Of a DNA stretch of 64,000 nucleotides, positions 52,792 through 62,411 are shown piece after piece. The stretch is taken from assembly GCA_002631855.1 (NCBI GenBank), contig NTLF01000012.1, forward strand, positions 104,023-168,022. Reading direction: 5' to 3'. The notes below the pieces were generated by a model. That model saw only the letters and a list, made by a program, of their open reading frames with translations, searched no databases and was not told the DNA's origin. Source of the stretch: Zunongwangia sp. ESRF-bin46 (GTDB lineage Bacteria > Bacteroidota > Bacteroidia > Flavobacteriales > Flavobacteriaceae). Position 1 is the first letter of the stretch. Each line of letters starts with the position of its first letter. The translations under genes were made by a program, and so were the position numbers.

Positions 52792-53820
52792 ATGGGATTT
52801 TTTGATTTCTTAACGGAAGAAATAGCCATCGATTTAGGGACCGCAAACACCCTGATCATTCACAACGACAAGGTTGTTGTAGATGCGCCTTCCATTGTTG
52901 CACGCGACCGTTCTACCGGGAAAATTATTGCCGTTGGGCGTGAAGCCAGCATGATGCAAGGTAAAACGCACGAAAACATTAAAACAATACGTCCACTTAA
53001 AGATGGTGTAATTGCCGATTTTGATGCCAGTGAAAAAATGATCAATATGTTCATTAAAGACATTCCGGCATTAAAAAAGAAATGGCTTACGCCTTCACTG
53101 CGAATGGTAATTTGTATTCCTAGTGGAATTACAGAAGTGGAAATGCGAGCGGTGAAAGAAAGTGCCGAACGGGTAAATGGAAAAGAGGTATATCTTATTC
53201 ACGAGCCTATGGCAGCAGCGATTGGTATTGGCGTGGATATTATGCAACCAAAAGGAAATATGGTGGTCGATATAGGAGGTGGTACTACCGAGATTGCCGT
53301 AATTGCTTTAGGTGGAATTGTTTGTGATAAATCCATAAAGATTGCAGGTGATGTGTTTACTAACGACATCATCTATTACATGCGAACCCAACATAACTTG
53401 TATGTGGGAGAACGCACTGCTGAAAAAATTAAAATCCAAATAGGTGCTGCTACCGAAGATCTTGAATTGCCACCAGAAGAAATGTCGGTTCAAGGACGTG
53501 ACCTTCTTACTGGGAAACCAAAACAAGTTCAAACCTCTTTTAGAGAAATAGCAAAAGCACTGGATAAATCTATTCTTCGTATTGAAGATGCTGTAATGGA
53601 GACGTTATCGCAGACCCCTCCAGAATTAGCTGCCGATATTTACAATACTGGTATTTATTTAGCTGGTGGTGGCTCTATGCTTCGAGGCCTTGACAAGCGG
53701 TTGTCTCAAAAAACAGATCTTCCTGTTTATATTGCTGAAGACCCGTTAAGAGCTGTAGTTAGAGGTACAGGTATTTGCTTAAAAAACCTAAATAAATATA
53801 AAAGTGTATTGATAAAATAG
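52792..53820 (+). CDS. mreB: Rod shape-determining protein MreB
   Basis: A 342-residue bacterial actin. Nucleotide-binding motifs are IDLGTANTLI at the N-terminus, VDIGGGTTEIAV in the middle and YLAGGGSMLRGLD at the C-terminus. MreB filaments guide lateral wall synthesis. It starts a five-gene operon mreB-mreC-mreD-mrdA-rodA with gaps of -11 to 55 bases, the standard elongasome order. Length is regular. Confidence 0.98.
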   Translation: MGFFDFLTEEIAIDLGTANTLIIHNDKVVVDAPSIVARDRSTGKIIAVGREASMMQGKTHENIKTIRPLKDGVIADFDASEKMINMFIKDIPALKKKWLTPSLRMVICIPSGITEVEMRAVKESAERVNGKEVYLIHEPMAAAIGIGVDIMQPKGNMVVDIGGGTTEIAVIALGGIVCDKSIKIAGDVFTNDIIYYMRTQHNLYVGERTAEKIKIQIGAATEDLELPPEEMSVQGRDLLTGKPKQVQTSFREIAKALDKSILRIEDAVMETLSQTPPELAADIYNTGIYLAGGGSMLRGLDKRLSQKTDLPVYIAEDPLRAVVRGTGICLKNLNKYKSVLIK

Positions 53821-53833
53821 GAGTTAACCCGTC

Positions 53834-54661
53834 ATGCAACAGATTATCTTTTTCTTTATACGGAATAAAAATTTCCTGTTGTTTGGTCTTTTGTTCCTGT
53901 TTTCAATCTATCTCACGGTACAGACCCATTCCTACCACAACGGAAAGTATGTAAGCTCTGCTAATTTTTTTAGTGGAAATGTTTTTAGTGCAAAAAGTAA
54001 TGTTACCGGCTATTTTGGGCTTGAAGATGAAAATAAACGTTTAATAGAAGAAAACATTCACCTTAGAAAGCAGCTAGAGAACATAAAAAGCACTGCTAAT
54101 CAATCAATCCTAGACAGTACCCTTCTCCCTTCAGGGTATAATTTTAGAAGTGCCCGTATTATTAACAATACGTATTCAAAATCTAAAAACTACCTAACGC
54201 TCAAAAAAGGAAAGAAAGACAGCATTAAGATTGACATGGGAGTTATTTCTTCCAAAGGGATTATAGGGATTGTTAATGCTACTTCAGAAAATTTCTCTAC
54301 TGTACAGTCTATTTTAAACACCAATAGCCAAATAAATGCCCGGTTAAAAGAATCGAATCATTTCGGAACTTTAAAGTGGGATACAAAAGATCCAAATAGG
54401 GTTCAGTTAATTGACATTCCAAGGTTAGCCCCTGTTACGGTTGGCGACACCATTATTACCGGTGGAAAATCAACCATTTTCCCTGAAGGGATTTTAATAG
54501 GGACCATAGAAAAATTCAGCCTTGATCAAGCAGCAAATTATTACAATCTTCAAATTAAATTGTTTAATGACATGACAAGCTTGAAGCACGTGTATATAAT
54601 TGAAAATACAAACAAGGAAGAGATATTGCAACTGGAAAATGAAGTAGAAAATGCAGAATAA
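53834..54661 (+). CDS. mreC: Rod shape-determining protein MreC
   Basis: A 275-residue protein with one N-terminal transmembrane helix (NFLLFGLLFLFSIYLTVQ) and a short coiled coil (about 60-92, EDENKRLIEENIHLRKQLEN). The periplasmic beta domain follows, with LKKGKKDSIKIDMGVIS and SNHFGTLKWD. MreC links MreB to the penicillin-binding proteins in the periplasm. It starts 13 bases after mreB and overlaps mreD by 11 bases. Confidence 0.95.
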   Translation: MQQIIFFFIRNKNFLLFGLLFLFSIYLTVQTHSYHNGKYVSSANFFSGNVFSAKSNVTGYFGLEDENKRLIEENIHLRKQLENIKSTANQSILDSTLLPSGYNFRSARIINNTYSKSKNYLTLKKGKKDSIKIDMGVISSKGIIGIVNATSENFSTVQSILNTNSQINARLKESNHFGTLKWDTKDPNRVQLIDIPRLAPVTVGDTIITGGKSTIFPEGILIGTIEKFSLDQAANYYNLQIKLFNDMTSLKHVYIIENTNKEEILQLENEVENAE

Positions 54662-55157
54662 CGCTATTTTAATAAATGCTTTACGGTTTATACTGCTTGT
54701 TTTTCTACAAGTACTTCTTCTCAATCATATAAACTTTTTAGGGTATATAAATCCGTATGTTTACATTCTCTTTATTTTATTGTTCCCGCTTAACGGAAAC
54801 AAAGGGTGGCTAATCTTTTTAAGTTTTTTGTTAGGGTTTTCCATAGACATCTTTGGGGACTCGGGGGGAGTACATGCAGCTGCTTCTGTCTTTATTGCAT
54901 ATATACGCCCTTGGATATTGAAATTTTCTTTTGGTATTAGCTATGAGCATAATAATATAAAACTGTATAAAACATCGTTAGCACAACAATTTACCTATAT
55001 TGTAGCAATGGTTTTTTTACACCATATTATCCTATTCAGTCTTGAAATTTTTAACCTTTCGCACATACTTTTAATCCTAAAATCCACGTTATTTTCAGGA
55101 ATATTTAGTATAATACTATTAATGAGTATTTTAATCTTATTTAGTCGAAAAAGCTAA
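54651..55157 (+). CDS. mreD: Rod shape-determining protein MreD
   Basis: A 168-residue, very hydrophobic protein with five or six predicted transmembrane helices and little soluble sequence. The GFSIDIFGDSGGVHAAASVFIAYIR segment is the MreD signature region. Position between mreC and mrdA confirms the assignment. MreD completes the MreBCD scaffold in the inner membrane. Confidence 0.93.
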   Translation: MQNNAILINALRFILLVFLQVLLLNHINFLGYINPYVYILFILLFPLNGNKGWLIFLSFLLGFSIDIFGDSGGVHAAASVFIAYIRPWILKFSFGISYEHNNIKLYKTSLAQQFTYIVAMVFLHHIILFSLEIFNLSHILLILKSTLFSGIFSIILLMSILILFSRKS

Positions 55158-55212
55158 CAAACCATTATATCTGTATTTTTTAAATTATAATTTAAAATAA
55201 GCTTATCCCTAC

Positions 55213-57075
55213 ATGCGTAAAATATTATTACTTGTCATTGTATTGATTACCGGAGTAGTTTTTGCTGGACGCTTGTTTTATTTACAAGTTTACGACACAT
55301 CATTTCAACAATTATCACAAAACAATGCCGTGAAGGTATTGTATGATTACCCCCAACGTGGTTATATATTTGACCGCGATGGAGAGTTATTGGTCTCTAA
55401 CCAACCCTCCTACGATGTCATGGTCATCCCTAGAGAAGTAAAACCATTAGATACAACCGAGTTTTGCAAATTATTAAAAATTACCGAAGGCAGGTTTGAT
55501 ACCATTTTAAACAAAGCACGTGTATATTCCCCAAGATTACCTTCAGTAGTTATTCCGCAGTTAACAAAAGCTGAGTATGCTTTCCTTTCAGAAAAAATGT
55601 ATAAATATGAAGGGTTTTATATTCAAAAAAGATCGTTACGGGATTACCAAGTAAAACATTCTGCGAACGTGTTAGGGTACATTGCTGAAGTTAATAAACG
55701 CATCATAAAAGAAAATCCCTATTACCAAATGGGAGAGCTCATAGGTAAACAAGGTGTGGAACTGCAATATGAAGATGTATTACGTGGTGTAAAAGGTGTA
55801 AAATATATTCAGAAAGATAGGTTTAATAGAGATATTGGCCCTTTCAATAATGGAATTTTTGATACACTCCCTCAAAAAGGGAAAGACCTTATGCTCACCA
55901 TAGATTCTGAACTTCAAAAATATGGTGAAGAATTGATGGTGAACAAACGTGGTGGTATTGTCGCTATTGAACCGAAGACTGGAGAAATTTTGAGTTTGGT
56001 CACGGCACCTAATTACGATCCTGGGTTATTAGTAGGAAGAGAACGTTCTGAAAACTTTACAAGATTATGGTATGACACCATTGCAAAGCCCCTTTTTGAT
56101 CGTGGACTACAAGGTGAGTACCCACCAGGATCACCTTTTAAAGCCCTGACAGCCTTAATAGGAATGCAAGAAAATGTAATTGACACTAAGGAAAGAATTT
56201 CTTGCCACGGAGGCTATCGTTACGGTAGAGGGAAAAAATTAGGATGTCACCACCACCCTAGTCCTTTATCAATGATAGGCGGTATAGCCAACTCATGCAA
56301 TGCCTATTTTTGTACTGTTTATAGACGTACCATCGAAAAATACCCAACACCTCAAAAAGGGATGAATGCTTGGGAAAACCACCTAGAAAGCTTTGGCTTA
56401 GGGCATTATCTTGGTTATGATTTACCTAGTGGACGCCCCGGGAAAATACCTGATGCGGATACTTATAACCGTATGTACCCAGAAAATAATTGGTATGCCA
56501 CTGCAACTATTTCAAATGCGATTGGTCAAGGTGAAGTATTGATGACCCCCATACAAATGGCTAATTTTACAGCAACTATAGCCAATAGGGGCTGGTATTA
56601 TACCCCACACATTATAAAAGGTATAGAAGAGACTGATACTATACCGAAAGAATACACCAAAAAGCATATAACTACCATTGATCCACAGTTTTTTGAACCC
56701 GTTGTTGAAGGTATGCATGAAGTTTACACCCGCGGTACGGCTTCTTATATAGGAATTCCAGATATTGAGATATGTGGAAAAACAGGTACTGCTGAAAATT
56801 ACATACGGATAGATGGGAAACGAATGCAGTTGACCGACCACTCAATATTTGTTGCTTTTGCCCCTAAAGACGACCCAAAAATTGCCATTGCAGTTTTTGT
56901 GGAAAACGGATATTGGGGTTCGCGTTGGGCAGGTAGAATTGCTGGATTAATGATAGAAAAATACATAAAAGGTGAAATTACTAGAAAAGACATGGAAAAT
57001 TACGTGTTAAATGGCAGTTTAGAAGAAGAATATGCTAAGCCATACAGTGGCGAACCTTTTAAAATTAATCGATAA
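55213..57075 (+). CDS. mrdA: Penicillin-binding protein 2
   Basis: A 620-residue class B PBP that cross-links peptidoglycan during elongation. One N-terminal transmembrane helix is followed by the dimerisation domain (QRGYIFDRDGELLVSN) and the transpeptidase domain. Active-site motifs are SPFK in PPGSPFKALT (the usual SxxK), SCN in ANSCNAYF (SxN) and KTGT in CGKTGTAEN. It overlaps rodA by one base (TAATG). Length is normal. Confidence 0.96.
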   Translation: MRKILLLVIVLITGVVFAGRLFYLQVYDTSFQQLSQNNAVKVLYDYPQRGYIFDRDGELLVSNQPSYDVMVIPREVKPLDTTEFCKLLKITEGRFDTILNKARVYSPRLPSVVIPQLTKAEYAFLSEKMYKYEGFYIQKRSLRDYQVKHSANVLGYIAEVNKRIIKENPYYQMGELIGKQGVELQYEDVLRGVKGVKYIQKDRFNRDIGPFNNGIFDTLPQKGKDLMLTIDSELQKYGEELMVNKRGGIVAIEPKTGEILSLVTAPNYDPGLLVGRERSENFTRLWYDTIAKPLFDRGLQGEYPPGSPFKALTALIGMQENVIDTKERISCHGGYRYGRGKKLGCHHHPSPLSMIGGIANSCNAYFCTVYRRTIEKYPTPQKGMNAWENHLESFGLGHYLGYDLPSGRPGKIPDADTYNRMYPENNWYATATISNAIGQGEVLMTPIQMANFTATIANRGWYYTPHIIKGIEETDTIPKEYTKKHITTIDPQFFEPVVEGMHEVYTRGTASYIGIPDIEICGKTGTAENYIRIDGKRMQLTDHSIFVAFAPKDDPKIAIAVFVENGYWGSRWAGRIAGLMIEKYIKGEITRKDMENYVLNGSLEEEYAKPYSGEPFKINR

Positions 57076-58334
57076 TGGCGGCAGGCAAAGGACTGGTAAA
57101 GTTAGACTGGCTTACTATATTTTTATATTTTGCATTGGTTGCTATTGGCTGGGTGAACATTTATTCGGCTTCATTAGATGATAGTGCAACCTCTTTTTGG
57201 GACTTCAACCAAATCTACACTAAACAACTAATTTGGATCTTTTTAAGTGTTGTTTTAATCATTTTTATTTTAGCCATAGAAGCAAAATTTTATGAACGTT
57301 TTTCCAGTATCATTTATTTGGTTTCATTGCTTTCCTTACTGGGGCTGTTTGTATTTGGTAAAACAATTTCTGGTGCTACTTCTTGGTATTCATTTGGGGG
57401 AGTAGGCCTTCAACCCAGTGAATTTGCAAAAGCTGCTACAGCGCTGGCTTTATCTAAGTATTTGACCGATATACAAACGGACATGCATCAGTTTAAAGAC
57501 CAGCTTAAAGCATTTTTAATCATCGCGTTACCAGCTATTTTTATTATTCCACAACCGGATCCTGGAAGCGCATTGATATACGCAGCCTTTGTTTTTCCTT
57601 TATACAGGGAAGGCTTGCATTTTGTATATCTTTTATTAGGCTTTTTTGCTGCAGCCCTGTTTATTTCAACCTTGGCCTTTGGGACATTTTGGGTGATTTT
57701 GGCAGTTGTATTAATTGCAGGGTTTTTGTTTTTCAGAAAACGAAAAAAACGACCCAGTCTCTTTAAGTACATTGTAATTGTTATCGCCTGTATTGGTTTT
57801 TCATTTTCGGTAAGTTATATTTTCAACAATCTTTTTGAACAACGCCATAGGGACCGCTTTAATATTGTATTAGGTAAAGAAACAGACTCTAAAGGAATAG
57901 GCTACAATACCAACCAAAGTGAAATTGCCATAGGTAGTGGTAGATGGCTTGGTAAAGGCTGGACCGAAGGTACGCAGACCAAAGGAAAGTTTGTGCCAGA
58001 ACAACACACAGACTATATTTTTAGTACTGTTGGTGAAGAGTGGGGCTTTTTAGGTAGTATGGTGGTTATTTTGTTATTTGTTGGATTGATTGTCCGGGTT
58101 TTGTTTTTAGCCGAACGTCAAAAAAACCCATTTAGTCGAGTCTATGGCTATAGTGTTGCAGCTATTCTCTTTTTCCACTTTTTTGTAAATGTTGGAATGG
58201 TTACTGGATTATTCCCTACCGTTGGTATCCCCTTGCCGTTTTTTAGCTACGGCGGTTCGGGACTATGGGGCTTTACTATTCTTTTGTTTATTTTTATCAG
58301 ACTTGATGGAGCAAATTCGTACTACGGAATTTAA
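57075..58334 (+). CDS. rodA: Peptidoglycan glycosyltransferase RodA
   Basis: A 419-residue SEDS-family polymerase with about ten transmembrane helices. Conserved sites are LQPSEFAKAATALAL, PDPGSALIY, the EQHTDYIFSTVGEEWGF loop with its catalytic Asp, and PLPFFSYGGSGLW near the end. It builds glycan strands with PBP2 as part of the elongasome. It ends the mre-mrd operon and overlaps the end of the convergent endonuclease gene by 4 bases. Confidence 0.96.
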   Translation: MAAGKGLVKLDWLTIFLYFALVAIGWVNIYSASLDDSATSFWDFNQIYTKQLIWIFLSVVLIIFILAIEAKFYERFSSIIYLVSLLSLLGLFVFGKTISGATSWYSFGGVGLQPSEFAKAATALALSKYLTDIQTDMHQFKDQLKAFLIIALPAIFIIPQPDPGSALIYAAFVFPLYREGLHFVYLLLGFFAAALFISTLAFGTFWVILAVVLIAGFLFFRKRKKRPSLFKYIVIVIACIGFSFSVSYIFNNLFEQRHRDRFNIVLGKETDSKGIGYNTNQSEIAIGSGRWLGKGWTEGTQTKGKFVPEQHTDYIFSTVGEEWGFLGSMVVILLFVGLIVRVLFLAERQKNPFSRVYGYSVAAILFFHFFVNVGMVTGLFPTVGIPLPFFSYGGSGLWGFTILLFIFIRLDGANSYYGI

Positions 58335-59146
58335 TTTTTACCCCAATCTTTCAGGCTAAACGAAGCTTCTAATCTATTCTCTATTGAATCGGGCAATTTT
58401 GGAAAGAAATCAATTCCTGTTTGTTCTTCTACTTCATCGATTGAGACTACATAGTCATAAAAAGAAGCACTAGTTGCTTTAGTAGGGATTAAAAAAGCAA
58501 TGGCTTTATGTTCCCCTTCTGAAACATCAACTAAAATCTTATAGAAAGCATCAGGGACAGAGACCTTTTCAGTACCAATAGTTTTTAATCCATCTTTTAA
58601 AACACCGCCAGTTACTACATAAACACCATTATATCTTTTTGCCCAATAGCGAGTTTTCTGTTCTAACCGGTTCCAAATACCAGCGTTAAAATCATGGTTT
58701 TGCGGACTTATATTACTCGTTAAAAAAGTTTCATGATACGCATTCTCAGAAAATTCTCTATCGGCAGCTGCAACGAGATGACCTCTATCATATCCTGAAT
58801 TCTTATAGTTTCGCCAATCTGCCGATCCAGATTTCACTTTGCGATCTTCAACAAAGTACGGGCGCTTAAAGTCGTTATTAACAATTTGGTCTTTCCTAAG
58901 CTCATACGCTACCCATTCAGATTGCTCGTGGGGTTCAGCATATGACAAGGTAAAATACTTATGGGTTACAACTGCATTGTAAGTGGATTTTGGCAAATAG
59001 TCTTCACTAAATTCAGAATAAGTTTCAGATGTTTCAGCAGACATATCTGGATAGTCTTCATTTTGTTTATCTATATACTTTTCAGCATAAAAGAGACCAA
59101 CAGTAACTAAAATGACTAATAAAGGATAGAGAAGTTTTCTGCTCAT
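58331..59146 (-). CDS. DNA/RNA non-specific endonuclease (NucA family)
   Basis: A 271-residue beta-beta-alpha-Me nuclease. One N-terminal helix (LLYPLLVILVTVGLFYAEKY) is a signal anchor or signal peptide, so it acts outside the cytoplasm. The catalytic motif is DRGHLVAAADR, with the metal Asn in LTSNISPQNHDFNAGIWNRLE. Enzymes of this family degrade DNA and RNA for nutrients or defence. It has a stop-to-stop overlap with rodA and a leading gap of 49 bases to the S24 regulator on the same strand. Confidence 0.92.
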   Translation of the reverse strand: MSRKLLYPLLVILVTVGLFYAEKYIDKQNEDYPDMSAETSETYSEFSEDYLPKSTYNAVVTHKYFTLSYAEPHEQSEWVAYELRKDQIVNNDFKRPYFVEDRKVKSGSADWRNYKNSGYDRGHLVAAADREFSENAYHETFLTSNISPQNHDFNAGIWNRLEQKTRYWAKRYNGVYVVTGGVLKDGLKTIGTEKVSVPDAFYKILVDVSEGEHKAIAFLIPTKATSASFYDYVVSIDEVEEQTGIDFFPKLPDSIENRLEASFSLKDWGKN

Positions 59147-59195
59147 AATAATTAAAAGAGTTTAAGCAAAGATAACTACGCTAAATAACAAACTC

Positions 59196-59966
59196 CTATT
59201 GTTTTAGGTTATTAATCTGCCCTTTTAATTCTTCCATAGATTGCTGTAATTGCTTAAAAAGGGTTGTTTCAGAAGGCTCATCAACACCGAAGCTAAGTTT
59301 GCTATTCACTTGCCATAATTCTTGTATGTTCTTCACTTCTACATTTATTGGCAAGTATTCAGGATTAAGCGATATTAAACGAACCTTGTTGGGTGCGTTC
59401 GCAATTTTTTGAAGTTTTTTAACTAGAACCGAATCGTGTAACACAACTATATAGATACGACTATCACTTGCTTCAGATATGTTTGAAACTGCCTTTCCCA
59501 ACACCCATTCGTTTGGCCGTATATTAGGCAACATGCTGTCACCTTCTACTTGAAACCCCCTATATGTTGCATTACGGTATTCTGGCAATGGAATATTGAA
59601 TGCCGGTAGTGTATCATACCAATCAACGTCCTGAACATTATGTGGGTATCCTGCTACAGCTTTTTGGTTTACTAAAAGTATGGTTTCCTTTTCTTGTTTA
59701 TCGATTGTCAACACCTTTGGGCTTACATTACCATTGTTAACATCAAGATATTGGTTAAAGCTTTTACCAAATAACCACAACGGGTTAATATTAAATTGAT
59801 GCAATAATTCCATTACGGCTTTACCCGATATTTTTGTTTTTCCTCTTTCAATATCGGCTGTTGTAGTTCCTATTTGCAATAATTCGGCAAAAGAGTGTTG
59901 CGTGTAATTTTGCTCTTCACGGACTTGTTTAAAGCGTTTTGCTTCGGTAGGTATTTTTTTATCCAT
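59196..59966 (-). CDS. XRE–S24 (LexA/CI-like) transcriptional regulator
   Basis: A 256-residue regulator from the ATG at 59966; an upstream ATG would add 19 hydrophobic residues and is rejected. Residues about 6-62 are an HTH domain (FKQVREEQNYTQHSFAELLQ, TTTADIERGKTKISG). The C-terminal 130 residues are an S24 peptidase domain: the catalytic Ser in VEGDSMLPN and Lys in VLVKKLQKI. Such proteins self-cleave or sense stress like LexA and phage CI. A helical tail (about 235-256) is a coiled coil. It is divergent from an acidic lipoprotein gene. Confidence 0.9.
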   Translation of the reverse strand: MDKKIPTEAKRFKQVREEQNYTQHSFAELLQIGTTTADIERGKTKISGKAVMELLHQFNINPLWLFGKSFNQYLDVNNGNVSPKVLTIDKQEKETILLVNQKAVAGYPHNVQDVDWYDTLPAFNIPLPEYRNATYRGFQVEGDSMLPNIRPNEWVLGKAVSNISEASDSRIYIVVLHDSVLVKKLQKIANAPNKVRLISLNPEYLPINVEVKNIQELWQVNSKLSFGVDEPSETTLFKQLQQSMEELKGQINNLKQ

Positions 59967-60081
59967 ATTCCGAAGATATAGAATTTTTTGGAATATTTCC
60001 ATAAAAAAGTGGATTAAAACCACAAGCGTACTATTTAATCAACAAAAGTTTTTCAAAATGATGATAGAAATAAAAATTAAG

Positions 60082-60089
60082 TATTTTTG
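60082..60089 (+). promoter_or_regulatory. -7 box of the acidic-lipoprotein promoter
   Basis: TATTTTTG matches TAnnTTTG and lies 30-37 bases before the ATG at 60119. No good -33 TTG is seen at the usual distance, so only the -7 box is called. Confidence 0.35.
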
Positions 60090-60118
60090 GGTATTATTAA
60101 TCACTAATCACACACATT

Positions 60119-60388
60119 ATGAAAAAAGTATTTTTATCCTTTGCTGCGTTAGCACTAGTTGCATCGGTTTATTCTTGTAGAGAAACAAATGAAGAAAAAG
60201 CAGAAGACAAGATGGAAGAAATGGCAGACGACATGGAAGAATCTATGGATGATGCCGCTGACTCCATGGAGAAAGCTGCTGAAGATACTGGTGACGCAAT
60301 GGAAAATGCAGCCGAAGAAACTGGTGACGCAATGGACAATGCCGCACAAGAAGTTGAAGATGAAATGGAAGGAAACGACGACATGTAA
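60119..60388 (+). CDS. Small acidic, repeat-containing lipoprotein
   Basis: An 89-residue lipoprotein (signal MKKVFLSFAALALVASVYSC, Cys20). The mature part is almost entirely helical with an 11-residue rhythm of Ala, Glu, Asp and Met: near-copies AEDTGDAMENA, AEETGDAMDNA and AQEVEDEMEG. The pattern is amphipathic, like 11-mer helical repeat proteins. The charge is very negative. It may coat or bind membranes or cations in the periplasm; no function is known to me. A single gene with its own promoter and a strong terminator. Confidence 0.85.
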   Translation: MKKVFLSFAALALVASVYSCRETNEEKAEDKMEEMADDMEESMDDAADSMEKAAEDTGDAMENAAEETGDAMDNAAQEVEDEMEGNDDM

Positions 60389-60412
60389 TTTGTTCGTTTT
60401 TTTTCAATAATT

Positions 60413-60440
60413 AAAAAGCCCTCTTTAAAGAGGGCTTTTT
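60413..60440. terminator. Bidirectional terminator
   Basis: AAAAAGCCCTCTTT and AAAGAGGGCTTTTT form a perfect stem with T runs on both strands. It ends the acidic-lipoprotein gene and the minus-strand OmpA-type gene. Confidence 0.9.
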
Positions 60441-60453
60441 TAATGAGTTTTTT

Positions 60454-62391
60454 TTACTTTTCGACTATTATAAACTCAGACCTACGATTGCGCTCGTGTT
60501 CTTCTTTTGTGCACGAAACACCATTTTTACATTTATTGAGTAATTGAGTTTCCCCGTAACCTTTTCCTGTTATTCGAGCTGCATCTATGCCACCTTCTTC
60601 AATTAAATAATTTATTGTCGATTTTGCTCTTCTATCAGAAAGTTTTTCATTGTAAACATCACTTCCTCTACTATCGGTATGCGACCTTACATCAATTTTT
60701 ACATTTGGGTACTTTTTCAAGTATGTAATAATTTTATTCAATTCAATAGAAGCATCGGTACGGATGTCACTTTTGTTTAGATCAAAATTTATTGGTTTTA
60801 AATCTAACAACTTAAAAAGGTCTTCCCCTACTTTATCCTTATTTAAGTTTTTAGGAAGCAATTCCACTTTGGCTGTAATTTGCTTGTTATTTTCTTCTGT
60901 GGTTATTACTTTATTTTCTAAAGAAACATACTCATCTTTCTCAGAGCGCAACGTATAAGTAGCTGAACATTCTACATTCATAAAATTAAAAGCTCCTTTA
61001 CTATCTGAAGTTTGTTCTTCTACTTTTTCATTAGTAGCATTGTACAAAACTACCTTTACATTCGGTAAAATAGTATTTGTGTTTTCATTATACACAATTC
61101 CATTGATAGACTGAAAGCAAGGTGTTAATAATGGTTCAATCTGGGTAACCTTATAAATATCATCATTGTTATCTTCTCCTCTATTAGAAGCAAAGTAGCC
61201 TGTTTTCTTTTCTTCATCAATTATAAAAGTAAAATCATCTTTATTACTATTTATTGGCTCTCCAATATTTTGAACTTCAGTAAACACATTTTCACCGTTC
61301 GGAAAAGCCACAAATACATCAAGACCTCCTAAGCCTACATGCCCATCAGACGCAAAATATAAGTTACCGTTTTTCGCTACAAAAGGAAACGTTTCTCTTC
61401 CTTCAGTATTAATAGCTCCTTTTAATGACTCTGGATTCCCAAAACCGTCTGCTTTTATAGCTACTTTGTAAAGGTCTGACATCCCTTTTCCGCCAGGCAT
61501 ATCTGACGAAAAATAAAGTGTTTTACCATCAGGGCTTAAAGCCGGATGTGCCACAGAATAATCATCACTATTAAAAGGTAATTCTTCTACATTCCATTTT
61601 CCATTCTTTTTATGGGCCTTATATAGTTTTAAATGATTTACCCCAGTTGCATCTTTCCTAAACTCTTTGTTAGTATAATTACTTCTAGTAAAATACATTG
61701 TTTTGCCATCTTGGCTAAAAACAGCGGTAGATTCGTGGTATTTCGTATTTATTTCAGAATCAAATTTCTTTTGTTTTTCTGAAGAAGACGATACAGAATA
61801 TAAATTGAAGAAAGGTGAATTATTCCATTCGTTGATACGTTTTACAGGACCTCTTGTTGAACGGTTTGAAGCAAACACCAACGTGTCCCCATACATATAT
61901 GGAGCAAAATCTGACCCTTTTGAATTAAAAGATGCTACTTCTATTTGAAATCTTCCTGAATTTTTTTCAATTTCTTCAACATAGTTTTGGTTATCGATAA
62001 ACAGGTTTGCTCTAATATCAGAATTATTTAAATCTTCTAACGTTTTCATGATTTTGTTAGACAAATCATATTGTCCTGTACTTTTTAAAGACTGAGCGTA
62101 TCTATACAAATAACCAGCTTCTGAAATTTCGTACTTCTCAAATAGTTTTGCATACCACTTGGCTGCATTTTCGTAATCGGCAGTGAAGTAATAAGAATCA
62201 CCTAGCTTTTTAAGCGATTCCGCAGAAAGGTCTTTTTCATCTTTAGCAACCTTCAAATAGTCCTCAGTTGCATTAACATAAGAAAGATTTTTATAATTTT
62301 TATCCCCTTTTTTTATTGCCTTATCCTGCGCTTTAACACCTATGGCAATGAAAAAAAATAAAGTAAATAGTATTGTTATATATCGTTTCAT
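60454..62391 (-). CDS. OmpA-family protein with TPR and PD40 repeats (T9SS-linked)
   Basis: A 645-residue outer-membrane-associated protein with a signal peptide (ILFTLFFFIAIGVKAQ). Domain order is TPR-like repeats (about 25-130), PD40/WD40-like propeller repeats (about 165-425; e.g. HPALSPDGKTLYFSSDMPGG), a carboxypeptidase-regulatory-like beta-sandwich (about 430-520) and a C-terminal OmpA domain (VKIDVRSHTDSRGSD, SDRRAKSTINYL). Proteins of this design accompany PorP/SprF proteins. It follows the PorP/SprF gene after 20 bases and is its expected partner in displaying the adhesin on the surface. Confidence 0.93.
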   Translation of the reverse strand: MKRYITILFTLFFFIAIGVKAQDKAIKKGDKNYKNLSYVNATEDYLKVAKDEKDLSAESLKKLGDSYYFTADYENAAKWYAKLFEKYEISEAGYLYRYAQSLKSTGQYDLSNKIMKTLEDLNNSDIRANLFIDNQNYVEEIEKNSGRFQIEVASFNSKGSDFAPYMYGDTLVFASNRSTRGPVKRINEWNNSPFFNLYSVSSSSEKQKKFDSEINTKYHESTAVFSQDGKTMYFTRSNYTNKEFRKDATGVNHLKLYKAHKKNGKWNVEELPFNSDDYSVAHPALSPDGKTLYFSSDMPGGKGMSDLYKVAIKADGFGNPESLKGAINTEGRETFPFVAKNGNLYFASDGHVGLGGLDVFVAFPNGENVFTEVQNIGEPINSNKDDFTFIIDEEKKTGYFASNRGEDNNDDIYKVTQIEPLLTPCFQSINGIVYNENTNTILPNVKVVLYNATNEKVEEQTSDSKGAFNFMNVECSATYTLRSEKDEYVSLENKVITTEENNKQITAKVELLPKNLNKDKVGEDLFKLLDLKPINFDLNKSDIRTDASIELNKIITYLKKYPNVKIDVRSHTDSRGSDVYNEKLSDRRAKSTINYLIEEGGIDAARITGKGYGETQLLNKCKNGVSCTKEEHERNRRSEFIIVEK

Positions 62392-62411
62392 AGTAAGTCT
62401 TTTTTATATAA

